Below, piece by piece: positions 26,188 to 35,572 of a stretch of DNA of 64,000 nucleotides. Location: NCBI GenBank assembly GCA_021847345.1, contig JAJZTW010000013.1:1-64000 (forward strand), written 5' to 3'. The notes under the pieces are model-generated. The model searched no databases and was not told the origin of the DNA. It was given only the letters and a program-made list of their open reading frames with translations. The translations under genes and the position numbers were made by a program. Source of the DNA: Pseudomonadota bacterium. GTDB lineage: Bacteria; Pseudomonadota; Gammaproteobacteria; Burkholderiales; Burkholderiaceae_C. Each line of letters starts with the position of its first letter. Within the stretch, counting starts at the first letter, position 1.

Positions 26188-26901
26188 TCATTGCACGCTG
26201 AAGCGGAATTCCTGGACCACCGTGACGGGCTGCGCACCCTTGTCGTCGCAGCGGTACTGGCGCATGGCCCGGCGCACCGCCTCGTGGAACACCTCCGGGC
26301 CGGACAGGATCTTCACCGAACGAACGCGCCCGCCCTGCACCACGGCCTGTGCCAGCACCGTGCCGCCCAGGCCTTCCTCGACGGCGAGGTCGGGCATGCG
26401 CGGGCGCACCTGGTGCTGGCACACAAGCGCGGCCGCGACCGGTGCCGCGGGCGCCTGCGGCCTGGGCGCTGGCGCGGGCTGCGGAGCGGGTGGCGGCGGC
26501 GGCGCCGGCGGCGGGGCGGGCGGCTCCTGCACGGGCGCGGGTTGCGGCACCGGCGGCGGTGGCGCGGGAGCGGGCACCGGCGGAGGCGGCACCGGGCGGG
26601 GCGGTGGCGCGTGATGCACGATCGGGCGCGGCTTCGGCTTCGGCAGCGGCTTCGCGACCGGCTTGGGCTTGGGCTGCGGCTTGGGCAAAGGCTGGCGCAC
26701 CACCGGACGCGGCGCCTGCACGTGCAGGATGCGCAGGTACACGGCGGGTGGCGGTGCCGGGGGCGCGGGCTGCACCTGCAGGCCACGCACCAGCGCCCAC
26801 AGCAGTGCCAGGTGCAGCAGCACGACCAGCCCGATCGACAGTGCGCGACGCAGCAGCGCGTCGCCGTCGACGCGCCCGGCCGGCGCGGCCTGGGCGCTCA
26901 C
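26188..26901 (-). CDS. tonB: TonB family energy transducer
   Basis: N-terminal TM, long Pro/Lys linker (PLPKPQPKPKPVAKPLPKPKP), C-terminal GLGGTVLAQAVVQGGRVRSVKILSGPEVFHEAVRRAMRQYRC. Confidence 0.87.
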   Translation of the reverse strand: MSAQAAPAGRVDGDALLRRALSIGLVVLLHLALLWALVRGLQVQPAPPAPPPAVYLRILHVQAPRPVVRQPLPKPQPKPKPVAKPLPKPKPRPIVHHAPPPRPVPPPPVPAPAPPPPVPQPAPVQEPPAPPPAPPPPPAPQPAPAPRPQAPAAPVAAALVCQHQVRPRMPDLAVEEGLGGTVLAQAVVQGGRVRSVKILSGPEVFHEAVRRAMRQYRCDDKGAQPVTVVQEFRFSVQ

Positions 26902-27329
26902 CGGGTGGACTCCTCGACGATGCCCATGCGCGTGACACCCTCGCGCTGAGCCGTCGCCAGCACGCGTGCGAAGGTGTCGTAGCTGGCGCGCGCGTCGGGG
27001 TGCAGGTGCACCTCCTCGGGCGGAGTCGAGCTCGCCGCGCCGCGCAGCAGTTGCTGCAGCTGCGACTGCGAAAGCACCGGCAGCCTGTTCCACAGCACAC
27101 GCCGCCCGGGCCCGATCTCCACGTCGACCACCACCGGCGGCTTCGGCGGCGTGTGCGCCTGTGCCGGCGGAGTGGTCATGTCGACGGCGTCCAGGCGCAC
27201 CGGGATGGTGACGATGAGCATGATCAGCAGCACCAGCATCACGTCGATCAGCGGCGTGGTGTTGATCTCGGGCGCGGCGAGCTCCTGCATCTGCGCCTGC
27301 AGGCGCTCGCGTCGTCGACGGTGGTTCAA
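26898..27329 (-). CDS. exbD: ExbD/TolR family biopolymer transport protein (start uncertain; TTG 27329 or ATG 27290)
   Basis: APEINTTPLIDVMLVLLIMLIVTIPV signature. Confidence 0.83.
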   Translation of the reverse strand: MNHRRRRERLQAQMQELAAPEINTTPLIDVMLVLLIMLIVTIPVRLDAVDMTTPPAQAHTPPKPPVVVDVEIGPGRRVLWNRLPVLSQSQLQQLLRGAASSTPPEEVHLHPDARASYDTFARVLATAQREGVTRMGIVEESTR

Positions 27330-27339
27330 GCGCGGCTCC

Positions 27340-27768
27340 TCATCGCGCCGGCGGCTGGGTGACGAAACCCAGCGTGGCGATGCCTGCGTCGCGACAGGCG
27401 TCGACCACCGCGCCCACCGCGGCATAGGTGCCGGCGCGATCCGCGCTGATCTGCACCCGCGGCTGCGGGCGCTGCGCGGCCAGCGCGCGCAGGCGCGAAT
27501 GCAGCGCCTGCGAGTCGGCCAGCGCGGTATCGCCCCAGTACAGGCGTCCGTCGCGCTCGACGCTGATCACCACGTCGCTGGCGCGCGGATGCCGTGCCTG
27601 CGCCGCCTGGCGCGGCAGCTCGACATGCTGGGGGTAGCGGATCACCGGGACGGTGATCAGGAAAATGATCAGCAGCACCAGCATCACGTCGACCAGCGGC
27701 GTGGTGTTGATGGTCGACAGAGCCTGTTCCTGGCCGTCGTCCGCGGGACCGGGCAGATGCAATGCCAT
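27340..27768 (-). CDS. exbD: ExbD/TolR family biopolymer transport protein (second copy)
   Basis: LSTINTTPLVDVMLVLLIIFLITVPVI signature. Confidence 0.88.
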   Translation of the reverse strand: MALHLPGPADDGQEQALSTINTTPLVDVMLVLLIIFLITVPVIRYPQHVELPRQAAQARHPRASDVVISVERDGRLYWGDTALADSQALHSRLRALAAQRPQPRVQISADRAGTYAAVGAVVDACRDAGIATLGFVTQPPAR

Positions 27769-27799
27769 GGCGGGGACCGGTTGCTGGCGCCGCGCGGCT

Positions 27800-28675
27800 T
27801 CAGCGCGCTTGCTGCGACGACAGCATCACCGCCTGCAGTTCGCTGGAAAAGTCGCGCACGTCGCCGAGCAGCACGACGTTTCGCCGCAGCAGCCAGTTGT
27901 AGCCGAGCACCGCTGGCACCGCGGCGGCCAGGCCCATGGCCGTCATGATCAGGGCCTCGCCCACCGGGCCGGCGACGCGGTCGATGCTGGCCTGGCCGGC
28001 CACGCCGATCGCGGTGAGTGCGTGGTAGATGCCCCATACGGTGCCGAACAGCCCGATGAACGGGCTGGTCGAGCCCACCGTCGCCAGCAGGCTCAGGCCG
28101 GACGACAGGCGGCGCTGGACCTTGTCGGTGGCGCGCAGCAGGCACATGTCCATCCAGTCGGCGAGTTCGACGCGGGCGTGCAGGCCCTCGTGCCGGCTGC
28201 TGGCCTGCAGCGCGGCGTCGGCGATATGTCGAAACGGGCTCGTGGCAGGCAGCGCCGCGCTCGCCGCCGACACGTCGGCCGCGCGCCAGAATCCGTCGGC
28301 GACGCGCCGGCCCTGGCGTGCGATCCACGACTGTTCGAGCAGCTTGGACACGATCACGTACCAGCTCGCCAGGCTCATCAGCACCAGGATCACCAGCACT
28401 GTGCGCGCGACGAAGTCGCCGTGCTGCCACATCGGGCCCAGGCCGTAGGGGTTGCCAGCCGCGGGCTGCTGCTGCGCTGCTCGGGCCGGCATCGGAATGC
28501 TGCCCGGGTTCGCCGCGCCGGCGCCGGCCGGGGTCGAAGCGGCACTGGCGGCGGTTGCCGTCGAGGCGCCCGGCGCGGGTTGCGCCAGGCCGGTGGCCGG
28601 AGCGAGGACCAGCAGCGCTGCGCTGCCCAGGGCGAGCAGCAGGCGTCTGGCCGAGTCGGCGCAAAGGCGCGTCAT
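27800..28675 (-). CDS. exbB: ExbB/TolQ/MotA proton channel family protein
   Basis: LATVGSTSPFIGLFGTVWGIYHALTAIGVAGQASIDRVAGPVGEALIMTAMGLAAAVPAVLGYNWL. Confidence 0.9.
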   Translation of the reverse strand: MTRLCADSARRLLLALGSAALLVLAPATGLAQPAPGASTATAASAASTPAGAGAANPGSIPMPARAAQQQPAAGNPYGLGPMWQHGDFVARTVLVILVLMSLASWYVIVSKLLEQSWIARQGRRVADGFWRAADVSAASAALPATSPFRHIADAALQASSRHEGLHARVELADWMDMCLLRATDKVQRRLSSGLSLLATVGSTSPFIGLFGTVWGIYHALTAIGVAGQASIDRVAGPVGEALIMTAMGLAAAVPAVLGYNWLLRRNVVLLGDVRDFSSELQAVMLSSQQAR

Positions 28676-29047
28676 GCGGCGTGCGGCGCGCCGCGCTTCG
28701 GGATGCGGTGGGTACAAGCTCGTCTCCGTGTCGTGTTCGGCGCTGGCGCGCCCGGTGCTTCTGCCGCCGAAGGATCAAGAACCATGCCAGCGCACCGCGC
28801 CGGGGCCCGGGAGCCACCGGCGCGCTGCTGGATTGTTCCACGGCACGGCGCCGCGCGAAAGCCGGTGCGCCGCGCGATCCCTGCGCGCTGCGCAGTATGC
28901 GCCGGGCGCATCGCAAACTGCGCAGCCCAGGCAGGTGCCTGAGGTCGATAGCCCTTGCAAATCGCCGTGATCCCAAAAATCAATTGGATTGATCGCTGGC
29001 GCCTGGGTAGCATGAAAGCTCTTCGAAACTCATGAGGAAATCTACCG

Positions 29048-29611
29048 ATGTCGCTGATCAACACCGAAGTCAAGCCGTTCAAGGCTACCGCGTACCAGAA
29101 CGGCAAGTTCATCGAGGTCTCGGATGCCACGCTGAAGGGCCATTGGTCGGTGGTCGTGTTCTATCCGGCCGATTTCACCTTCGTGTGCCCGACCGAACTC
29201 GAGGACCTGGCTGACCACTACCAGGAATTCAAGAAGCTCGGCGTCGAGGTCTACAGCGTGTCGACCGATACGCACTTCTCGCACAAGGCCTGGCATGACA
29301 CCTCGGAAGCCATCGGCAAGGTGCAGTACGTGATGATCGGCGACCCGACCGGCGCGATCACCCGCAACTTCGACGTGATGATCGAGGAAGAGGGCCTGGC
29401 GCTGCGCGGCACCTTCCTGATCAACCCCGAAGGCCAGATCAAGCTGTGCGAGATCCACGACAACGGAATCGGGCGTGACGCGTCGGAGCTGCTGCGCAAG
29501 GTCAAGGCCGCGCAGTACGTGGCCAGCCACCCGGGCGAAGTGTGCCCGGCCAAGTGGAAGGAAGGCGAGAAGACCCTGAAGCCCTCGCTGGACCTGGTCG
29601 GCAAGATCTGA
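29048..29611 (+). CDS. ahpC: Alkyl hydroperoxide reductase C / 2-Cys peroxiredoxin
   Basis: [48 protein letters not shown]-terminal GEVCPAKW. Confidence 0.97.
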   Translation: MSLINTEVKPFKATAYQNGKFIEVSDATLKGHWSVVVFYPADFTFVCPTELEDLADHYQEFKKLGVEVYSVSTDTHFSHKAWHDTSEAIGKVQYVMIGDPTGAITRNFDVMIEEEGLALRGTFLINPEGQIKLCEIHDNGIGRDASELLRKVKAAQYVASHPGEVCPAKWKEGEKTLKPSLDLVGKI

Positions 29612-29650
29612 TCGCCGACCCGCATGGCGCGCCACCATGCGTGCCATGCC

Positions 29651-29674
29651 GGCGCCCCGCGACAGCGGGGCGCC
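29651..29674. repeat. GC-rich hairpin between ahpC and ahpF
   Basis: GGCGCCCCGC-GACA-GCGGGGCGCC, perfect 10-bp arms. Confidence 0.75.
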
Positions 29675-29767
29675 CCTGAATTCCCGGCGGACCCGGCGGC
29701 GCGAAGTCGCGGGGTCCGTGCACCCCGCGGGCCCGTAGGGTCCGCGCACCGAACAGGAGCCCCGGTC

Positions 29768-31366
29768 ATGCTGGACACCGATCTCAAGCAAGCCCTGCGT
29801 ACCCATCTGGAAAAAATCGAGCAGCCGGTGGAGCTGGTGGCCTCGCTGGACGACGGCGCCAAGTCGGCCGAACTGCGCGAACTGTTGCGAGAGATCGCAG
29901 GGCTCAGCCCGCTGCTGAGCCTGCGCGAAGATGGCGACGACGCGCGCCGCCCGTCGTTCCGCATCAAGCGCTCCGGCAGCGACGTCGAGGTGGCGTTCGC
30001 CGGCATCCCGCTGGGCCACGAGTTCACGTCGCTGGTGCTGGCGCTGCTGCAGGTGGGGGGCTACGCGCCCAAGGTGTCGCCCGAGCTGGCCGAACAGGTG
30101 CGCGCGCTCGACGGCGACTGGAAGTTCGAGACCTTCATGTCCCTGTCCTGCCACAGCTGCCCCGACACCGTGCAGGCGTTGAACGCGCTCAGCGTGCTCA
30201 ACCCGCGCATTCGCCACGTGGCCATCGACGGCGCGCTGTTCCCGCAGGAGGTCGAGCAGCGCCAGGTGATGGCGGTGCCCAGCGTGTTCCTCGACGGCGA
30301 GCCCTTCGACCAGGGGCGCATGAGCGTGGAGCAGATCGTCGCCCGCCTGGACAGTGGCTCGGCGCAGCGCGAGGCGCGCGCCATCGATGCCAGACCGGTG
30401 TTCGACGTGCTGGTGGTCGGCGGCGGGCCCGCCGGCGCGGCCGCCGCGGTGTACGCGGCGCGTAAGGGCATTCGCACCGGCATGCTGGCCGAGCGCATGG
30501 GCGGCCAGGTGGCCGACACCATGTCCATCGAGAACCTGATTTCCGTTCCCTACACCGAGGGCCCGCGACTGACCGCCGCGCTGGAGCAGCATGTGCAGGC
30601 CTACGACGTGGACGTCATGCGCGGCCAGCTGGCGGCCGAGCTGGTGCCGGCCGCCGCCGCCGGCGAGCCGATCACGCTGCGCCTGCAAAGCGGCGCCAGC
30701 CTGAAGGCGCGCAGCGTGGTGCTGGCCACCGGCGCTCGCTGGCGCAACATGAACGTCCCCGGCGAGCAGGAGTACCGCAACAAGGGCGTCACCTACTGCC
30801 CGCACTGCGACGGCCCGTTGTTCAAGGGCAAGCGCGTGGCGGTGATCGGCGGCGGCAACTCCGGGGTCGAGGCCGCCATCGACCTGGCCGGCCTGGTCGC
30901 CCATGTCACGCTGCTGGAGTTCGACGACAAGCTGCGTGCCGACGACGTGCTGCAGCGCAAGCTGCGCAGCCTGCCCAACGTGAGCGTGATCACGCAGGCG
31001 CAGACCACCGAGGTGGTGGGCGATGGCGCGCGCGTGCAGGGCCTGGTCTACACCGACCGCGCCAGCGGAGCGTCGAAGCGCCTGGAGCTCGAGGGTGTGT
31101 TCGTGCAGATCGGGCTGCTGCCGAATGCCGAATGGCTGCGCGGCGCGGTGGCGTTGTCGCCGCGCGGCGAGGTCGAGGTCGACGCTCGCGGAGCGACCTC
31201 GGTGCCGGGGGTGTTCGCCGCCGGCGACGTCACCACGACGCCGTTCAAGCAGATCGTGATCGCGATGGGCGAGGGCGCGAAGGCCGCGCTCAGCGCCTTC
31301 GACCACCTGATCCGGCTGCCCGCGCCGAGCCCGGCCGAGCTGGAGCCGGCCGCCGAGGCCGCCTGA
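29768..31366 (+). CDS. ahpF: Alkyl hydroperoxide reductase subunit F
   Basis: [16 protein letters not shown] thioredoxin-like domain, [54 protein letters not shown]. Confidence 0.96.
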   Translation: MLDTDLKQALRTHLEKIEQPVELVASLDDGAKSAELRELLREIAGLSPLLSLREDGDDARRPSFRIKRSGSDVEVAFAGIPLGHEFTSLVLALLQVGGYAPKVSPELAEQVRALDGDWKFETFMSLSCHSCPDTVQALNALSVLNPRIRHVAIDGALFPQEVEQRQVMAVPSVFLDGEPFDQGRMSVEQIVARLDSGSAQREARAIDARPVFDVLVVGGGPAGAAAAVYAARKGIRTGMLAERMGGQVADTMSIENLISVPYTEGPRLTAALEQHVQAYDVDVMRGQLAAELVPAAAAGEPITLRLQSGASLKARSVVLATGARWRNMNVPGEQEYRNKGVTYCPHCDGPLFKGKRVAVIGGGNSGVEAAIDLAGLVAHVTLLEFDDKLRADDVLQRKLRSLPNVSVITQAQTTEVVGDGARVQGLVYTDRASGASKRLELEGVFVQIGLLPNAEWLRGAVALSPRGEVEVDARGATSVPGVFAAGDVTTTPFKQIVIAMGEGAKAALSAFDHLIRLPAPSPAELEPAAEAA

Positions 31367-31505
31367 GCGCCGGCCCCCCGCAGCGCCGCCCACCCTGGGG
31401 CAAACCCTGGGTGGGGCGCGCGCTCACGTAAGCTTGCAGCAGGGCTTGCGGGCTTAGCATGCTCCCGAGACCCGCCGCAGTCGCGGCGTGCGGAGGAGAT
31501 TTCCC

Positions 31506-33149
31506 GTGAAGGCTGGCAACCCCTACGAGCTCGGGCTCGACAAGAACCCGGCGAACTACGTCCCGCTGTCGCCGCTGAGTTTCCTGGCGCGCAGCGCGCA
31601 GGTCTACCCGCGCGCCACCGCGCTGATCTACGGGCCCTCGCGCCAGGACTGGCGAAGCACCTACGAGCGCTGCCGGCGCCTGGCCAGCGCGCTGGCCGGG
31701 CGCGGAATCGGCGCCGGCGACACGGTGGCGGTGATGCTGCCCAACGTGCCGGCGATGTTCGAGGCGCATTTCGGCGTGCCGATGAGCGGCGCCGTGCTCA
31801 ACACCCTGAACACCCGCCTGGATGCGGAGGCCATCGGGTTCATGCTCGACCACGGGCAGGCGCGCGTGCTGATCACCGATTGCGAGTTCGCGCCGGTGCT
31901 GCAGAAGGCGCTGGCCATGCTCGGCAGCCGGCGCCCGCTGGTGGTGCGCGTGGACGACCCCGACGTGCCTGCCGTGCCCGGCTTCGGCGACCTGGGCTAC
32001 GAACAGCTGCTGGCCGAGGGCGACCCGGAGTTCGCGTGGTCGCTGCCGGCCGACGAATGGGATGCCATCGCGCTCAACTACACCTCGGGCACCACCGGCA
32101 ACCCCAAGGGCGTGGTCACGCACCACCGGGGGGCCTACCTGAATGCGGCGAACAACGTCATCGCGTGGACCCTGCCGCACCACCCGGTGTACCTGTGGAC
32201 CCTGCCGATGTTCCACTGCAACGGCTGGTGCTTCCCGTGGACCATGGCGCTGGTGGCGGGCGCCAGCGTGTGCCTGCGACGCGTCGACCCGGCGCTGATC
32301 TACCCGTTGATTCGCGAGCACCGCGTCAGCCATATGTGCGGCGCACCGATCGTCTACAACATGCTGATCAACGCACCGGCCCACTTGCGCGCCGGCATCG
32401 ATCACAAGATCGCCGGGCTGATCGCCGGCGCGGCGCCGCCGCTGGCGGTGATCGAGGGCTGCGAGGCCGCCGGCATCGAACTCACCCATGTGTACGGACT
32501 GACCGAGGTCTACGGCCCGGCTGCCGTATGCGCCAAGCAGCAGGAATGGCAGGAACTTCCGCTCGAACAGCGCGCCCAGCGAAACGGCCGCCAGGGGGTG
32601 GCCTATCCGCTGCAGGAAGCCGTCACCGTGCTCGATCCGAAGACCGGGCTGGAGGTGCCGGCCGACGGCACCACGATGGGCGAGGTGTGCTTTCGCGGCA
32701 ATGTGGTGATGAAGGGCTACCTGAAGAACCCCGGCGCCACCGCCGAGGCCTTCGACGGCGGCTGGTTCCACACCGGCGACCTCGCGGTGCGCCACCCCGA
32801 TGGCTACGTGAAGATCACCGACCGCAGCAAGGACATCATCATCTCCGGCGGCGAGAACATCAGCTCGATCGAGGTCGAGGACGTCTTGCATCGCCACCCG
32901 GCGGTGCTCGCCGCTGCGGTGGTGGCGCAGCCCGACGAGAAATGGGGCGAGGTGCCCTGTGCCTTCGTCGAGCTCAAGCCCGGCGCGAAGGTCGACGAGG
33001 CCGAACTGGTCGAGTTCTGCCGCGGCATGCTGGCGCGCTTCAAGGTGCCCAAGCGCATCGTGTTCGGCGAGGTGCCGAAGACCTCGACCGGCAAGATCCA
33101 GAAATTCATGCTGCGCGAACGCGCTGGCTCGCGCAGCGCGATCGAGTGA
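31506..33149 (+). CDS. Acyl-CoA synthetase (AMP-binding)
   Basis: ALNYTSGTTGNPKGVVTHHRGAYLNA; GWFHTGDLAVRHPDGYVKITDRSKDIIISGGENISSIEVED; GTG start. Confidence 0.93.
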   Translation: MKAGNPYELGLDKNPANYVPLSPLSFLARSAQVYPRATALIYGPSRQDWRSTYERCRRLASALAGRGIGAGDTVAVMLPNVPAMFEAHFGVPMSGAVLNTLNTRLDAEAIGFMLDHGQARVLITDCEFAPVLQKALAMLGSRRPLVVRVDDPDVPAVPGFGDLGYEQLLAEGDPEFAWSLPADEWDAIALNYTSGTTGNPKGVVTHHRGAYLNAANNVIAWTLPHHPVYLWTLPMFHCNGWCFPWTMALVAGASVCLRRVDPALIYPLIREHRVSHMCGAPIVYNMLINAPAHLRAGIDHKIAGLIAGAAPPLAVIEGCEAAGIELTHVYGLTEVYGPAAVCAKQQEWQELPLEQRAQRNGRQGVAYPLQEAVTVLDPKTGLEVPADGTTMGEVCFRGNVVMKGYLKNPGATAEAFDGGWFHTGDLAVRHPDGYVKITDRSKDIIISGGENISSIEVEDVLHRHPAVLAAAVVAQPDEKWGEVPCAFVELKPGAKVDEAELVEFCRGMLARFKVPKRIVFGEVPKTSTGKIQKFMLRERAGSRSAIE

Positions 33150-33254
33150 AAGGCCTTATGTTCGGGCTGGCGCGGCCACCCGCCGCGTCGGCCGCGCCGC
33201 CGGCCCCGACCCGGGGCCGCGCGGCGTCCCAGGCGATCCGCGGATGAGCCCACC

Positions 33255-34391
33255 ATGATCCTGAGCCCGGAACAGCAGATGATTCGCGACTCGATGCGCG
33301 AGTTCGCGCGCGAGCGACTGGCCCCCTTCGCCGCCGCCTGGGACCGTGACTCGACCTTCCCGCGCGAGGCGCTGCTCGAACTGGGACGCCTGGGAGCCAT
33401 GGGCGTGACGGTTCCCGAGGAGTGGGGCGGCGCCGGGCTCGACACCATGAGCCTGGTGCTGATGCTGGAGGAGATCGCCGCCGGCGACGGCGCCACGTCG
33501 ACCATCGTCAGCGTGCAGAACTCGCTGGCCTGCGGAATCACCCAGCGCTTCGGCGACGAGCGGCAGAAGCGCGAATGGCTGGTGCCTCTGGCGCGCGGCG
33601 AGAAGCTCGGCTGCTTCTGCCTGACCGAGCCGCACACCGGCTCCGACGCGTCGGCCATCCGCACCCGCGCGCTGCGCGACGGCGACGACTGGGTGCTCGA
33701 CGGCGTCAAGCAGTTCATCACCACCGGCCAGCATGCCGACGTGGCCATCGTGATCGCGGTCACCGACAAGACGGCCGGCAAGAAGGGCATCTCGGCGTTC
33801 CTGGTGCCGACCTCGACCCCTGGCTACCGCGTGGCCCGCCTGGAGCACAAGATGGGGCAGCGCGCTTCCGACACCGCGCAGATCGTGTTCGAGTCCTGCC
33901 GCGTGCCGGGCTCGGCGCTGCTCGGCCAGCCGGGCGAGGGCTACCGCATCGCGCTGTCCCAGCTGGAGGCCGGGCGCATCGGCATTGCCGCGCAGGCCGT
34001 GGGCATGGCGCGCGCCGCCTTCGACGCGGCGGTGGACTATGCGCGCCAGCGCAGCTCCTTCGGTGCTCCGTTGATCGAGCACCAGGCGGTGAGCTTTCGT
34101 CTGGCCGACATGGCCACGCGCCTGGACGCCGCGCGCCTGCTGGTGTGGCGCGCGGCGAGCCTGCGCGACGCCGGCCAGCCGTGCCTGAAGGAGGCGTCGA
34201 TGGCCAAGATGTACGCATCGGAAATGGCCGAGTCGGTGTGCTCGGACGCCATCCAGATCCACGGCGGCTACGGCTACGTGAGCGATTTTCCCGTGGAGCG
34301 ACTGTATCGCGACGTTCGCGTGTGCCAGATCTACGAAGGCGCGAACGACATCCAGCGCATGCTGATCGGCCGTGCCATCGCCGACGCCTGA
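33255..34391 (+). CDS. Acyl-CoA dehydrogenase
   Basis: CLTEPHTGSDASAIRTRA; GGYGYVSDFPVERLYRDVRVCQIYEGANDIQRMLIGR. Confidence 0.94.
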   Translation: MILSPEQQMIRDSMREFARERLAPFAAAWDRDSTFPREALLELGRLGAMGVTVPEEWGGAGLDTMSLVLMLEEIAAGDGATSTIVSVQNSLACGITQRFGDERQKREWLVPLARGEKLGCFCLTEPHTGSDASAIRTRALRDGDDWVLDGVKQFITTGQHADVAIVIAVTDKTAGKKGISAFLVPTSTPGYRVARLEHKMGQRASDTAQIVFESCRVPGSALLGQPGEGYRIALSQLEAGRIGIAAQAVGMARAAFDAAVDYARQRSSFGAPLIEHQAVSFRLADMATRLDAARLLVWRAASLRDAGQPCLKEASMAKMYASEMAESVCSDAIQIHGGYGYVSDFPVERLYRDVRVCQIYEGANDIQRMLIGRAIADA

Positions 34392-35541
34392 CACGCACCT
34401 CGACGCTGCTCCCGGCGGGCCGCTGCACGGCGTGCGCGTGCTCGAGTTGGCCGCGCTCGGCCCGGCGCCGATGGGCGCGATGATCCTGGGCGATCTCGGT
34501 GCGCAGGTGCTGAGCATCGAACGCGCGACGCGCCCCGGCGAGGGCGCGGCGGCGGTGTTCGAACCCGAACTCGACGTGCTGCGGCGCAATCGTCGCGTGC
34601 TGCGCCTGGACCTCAAGCGCCCGCAAGCGGTGCAGGCCGCGCTCGAGCTCGTGCGCTCGGCCGACGTGCTGGTCGAAGGCTTCCGGCCCGGAGTCATGGA
34701 GCGCCTGGGACTCGGCCCCGAACCTTGCCTGCAGGCCCGGCCGAGCCTGGTGTACGCGCGCATGACCGGCTGGGGGCAGAGCGGGCCGCTGGCGCAGCAG
34801 GTCGGCCACGACATCAACTACCTCGGGCTGTCGGGACTGCTGCATGCCATCGGCGAGCCGGGGGGCAAGCCGGTGGTGCCGCTGAACCTGGTGGCCGACG
34901 GCGGCGCCGGGGCGATGATGCTGTGCGTCGGCGTACTGGCCGCGCTGCTGAGCGCGCGCGCCAGCGGTCGCGGGCAGGTGGTCGACGTCGCCATGAGCGA
35001 CGGCTGCGCGTTGCTCGGCTCGATGATCCACACGCTGCGCGCGATGGGTCAGTGGAACGACACGCGCGGCGACAACCTGCTCGATGGCGGCGCGTACTTC
35101 TACACCACCTACGCCTGTGCCGACGGGCGCTTCGTCGCCGTCGGCGCCATCGAACCGGCTTTCCACGACGAGCTGCTGCGCGGCCTCGGCCTGGACCCGG
35201 CGGACTTCGGCGCGCAGCACGACCGCGCGCTGTGGCCGCGGCGCCGCGAGCAGCTGGCCGCGCTGTTCGCCACGCGCAGTCGCGATGCCTGGTGCGAGCA
35301 CTTCGCCGCCGGCAGCGCCTGCGTCACCCCGGTGCTCGACGGCGTCGAGGCACCGGCGCACGCGCACAACGCGGCGCGCGGCAGTTTCCTGCGCCTGGGA
35401 GGCGTGACCCAGGCGGCTCCCGCGCCGCGCTTCGCGGGAACCCCGGCGGCGGCTCCGGCGGCCGCGCGCGCGGCCGATGCCGAGTGGTTGGCGCGCTGGG
35501 GCGCCAGCCCGAAGCTCGCGCAGCGCGTGCTGCCCGACTGA
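34372..35541 (+). CDS. CaiB/BaiF family CoA-transferase
   Basis: GVRVLELAALGPAPMGAMILGDLGAQVLSIER; GHDINYLGLSGLLH; overlaps the preceding gene. Confidence 0.92.
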   Translation: MPSPTPDTHLDAAPGGPLHGVRVLELAALGPAPMGAMILGDLGAQVLSIERATRPGEGAAAVFEPELDVLRRNRRVLRLDLKRPQAVQAALELVRSADVLVEGFRPGVMERLGLGPEPCLQARPSLVYARMTGWGQSGPLAQQVGHDINYLGLSGLLHAIGEPGGKPVVPLNLVADGGAGAMMLCVGVLAALLSARASGRGQVVDVAMSDGCALLGSMIHTLRAMGQWNDTRGDNLLDGGAYFYTTYACADGRFVAVGAIEPAFHDELLRGLGLDPADFGAQHDRALWPRRREQLAALFATRSRDAWCEHFAAGSACVTPVLDGVEAPAHAHNAARGSFLRLGGVTQAAPAPRFAGTPAAAPAAARAADAEWLARWGASPKLAQRVLPD

Positions 35542-35572
35542 AGCCCGGCTCGCGCTGCCGCGCAAGCCGCGG

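Noticed and set aside
24205-26949. 914-aa plus-strand ORF over the PQQ dehydrogenase and tonB
   Set aside because: Antisense of well-supported genes; Gly/Arg/Val-rich, no domain recognised.
31376-31430. GC hairpin CCCACCCTGGGG/CCCTGGGTGGGG after ahpF
   Set aside because: Imperfect stem with no U-run; may be a terminator but not supported enough to list.
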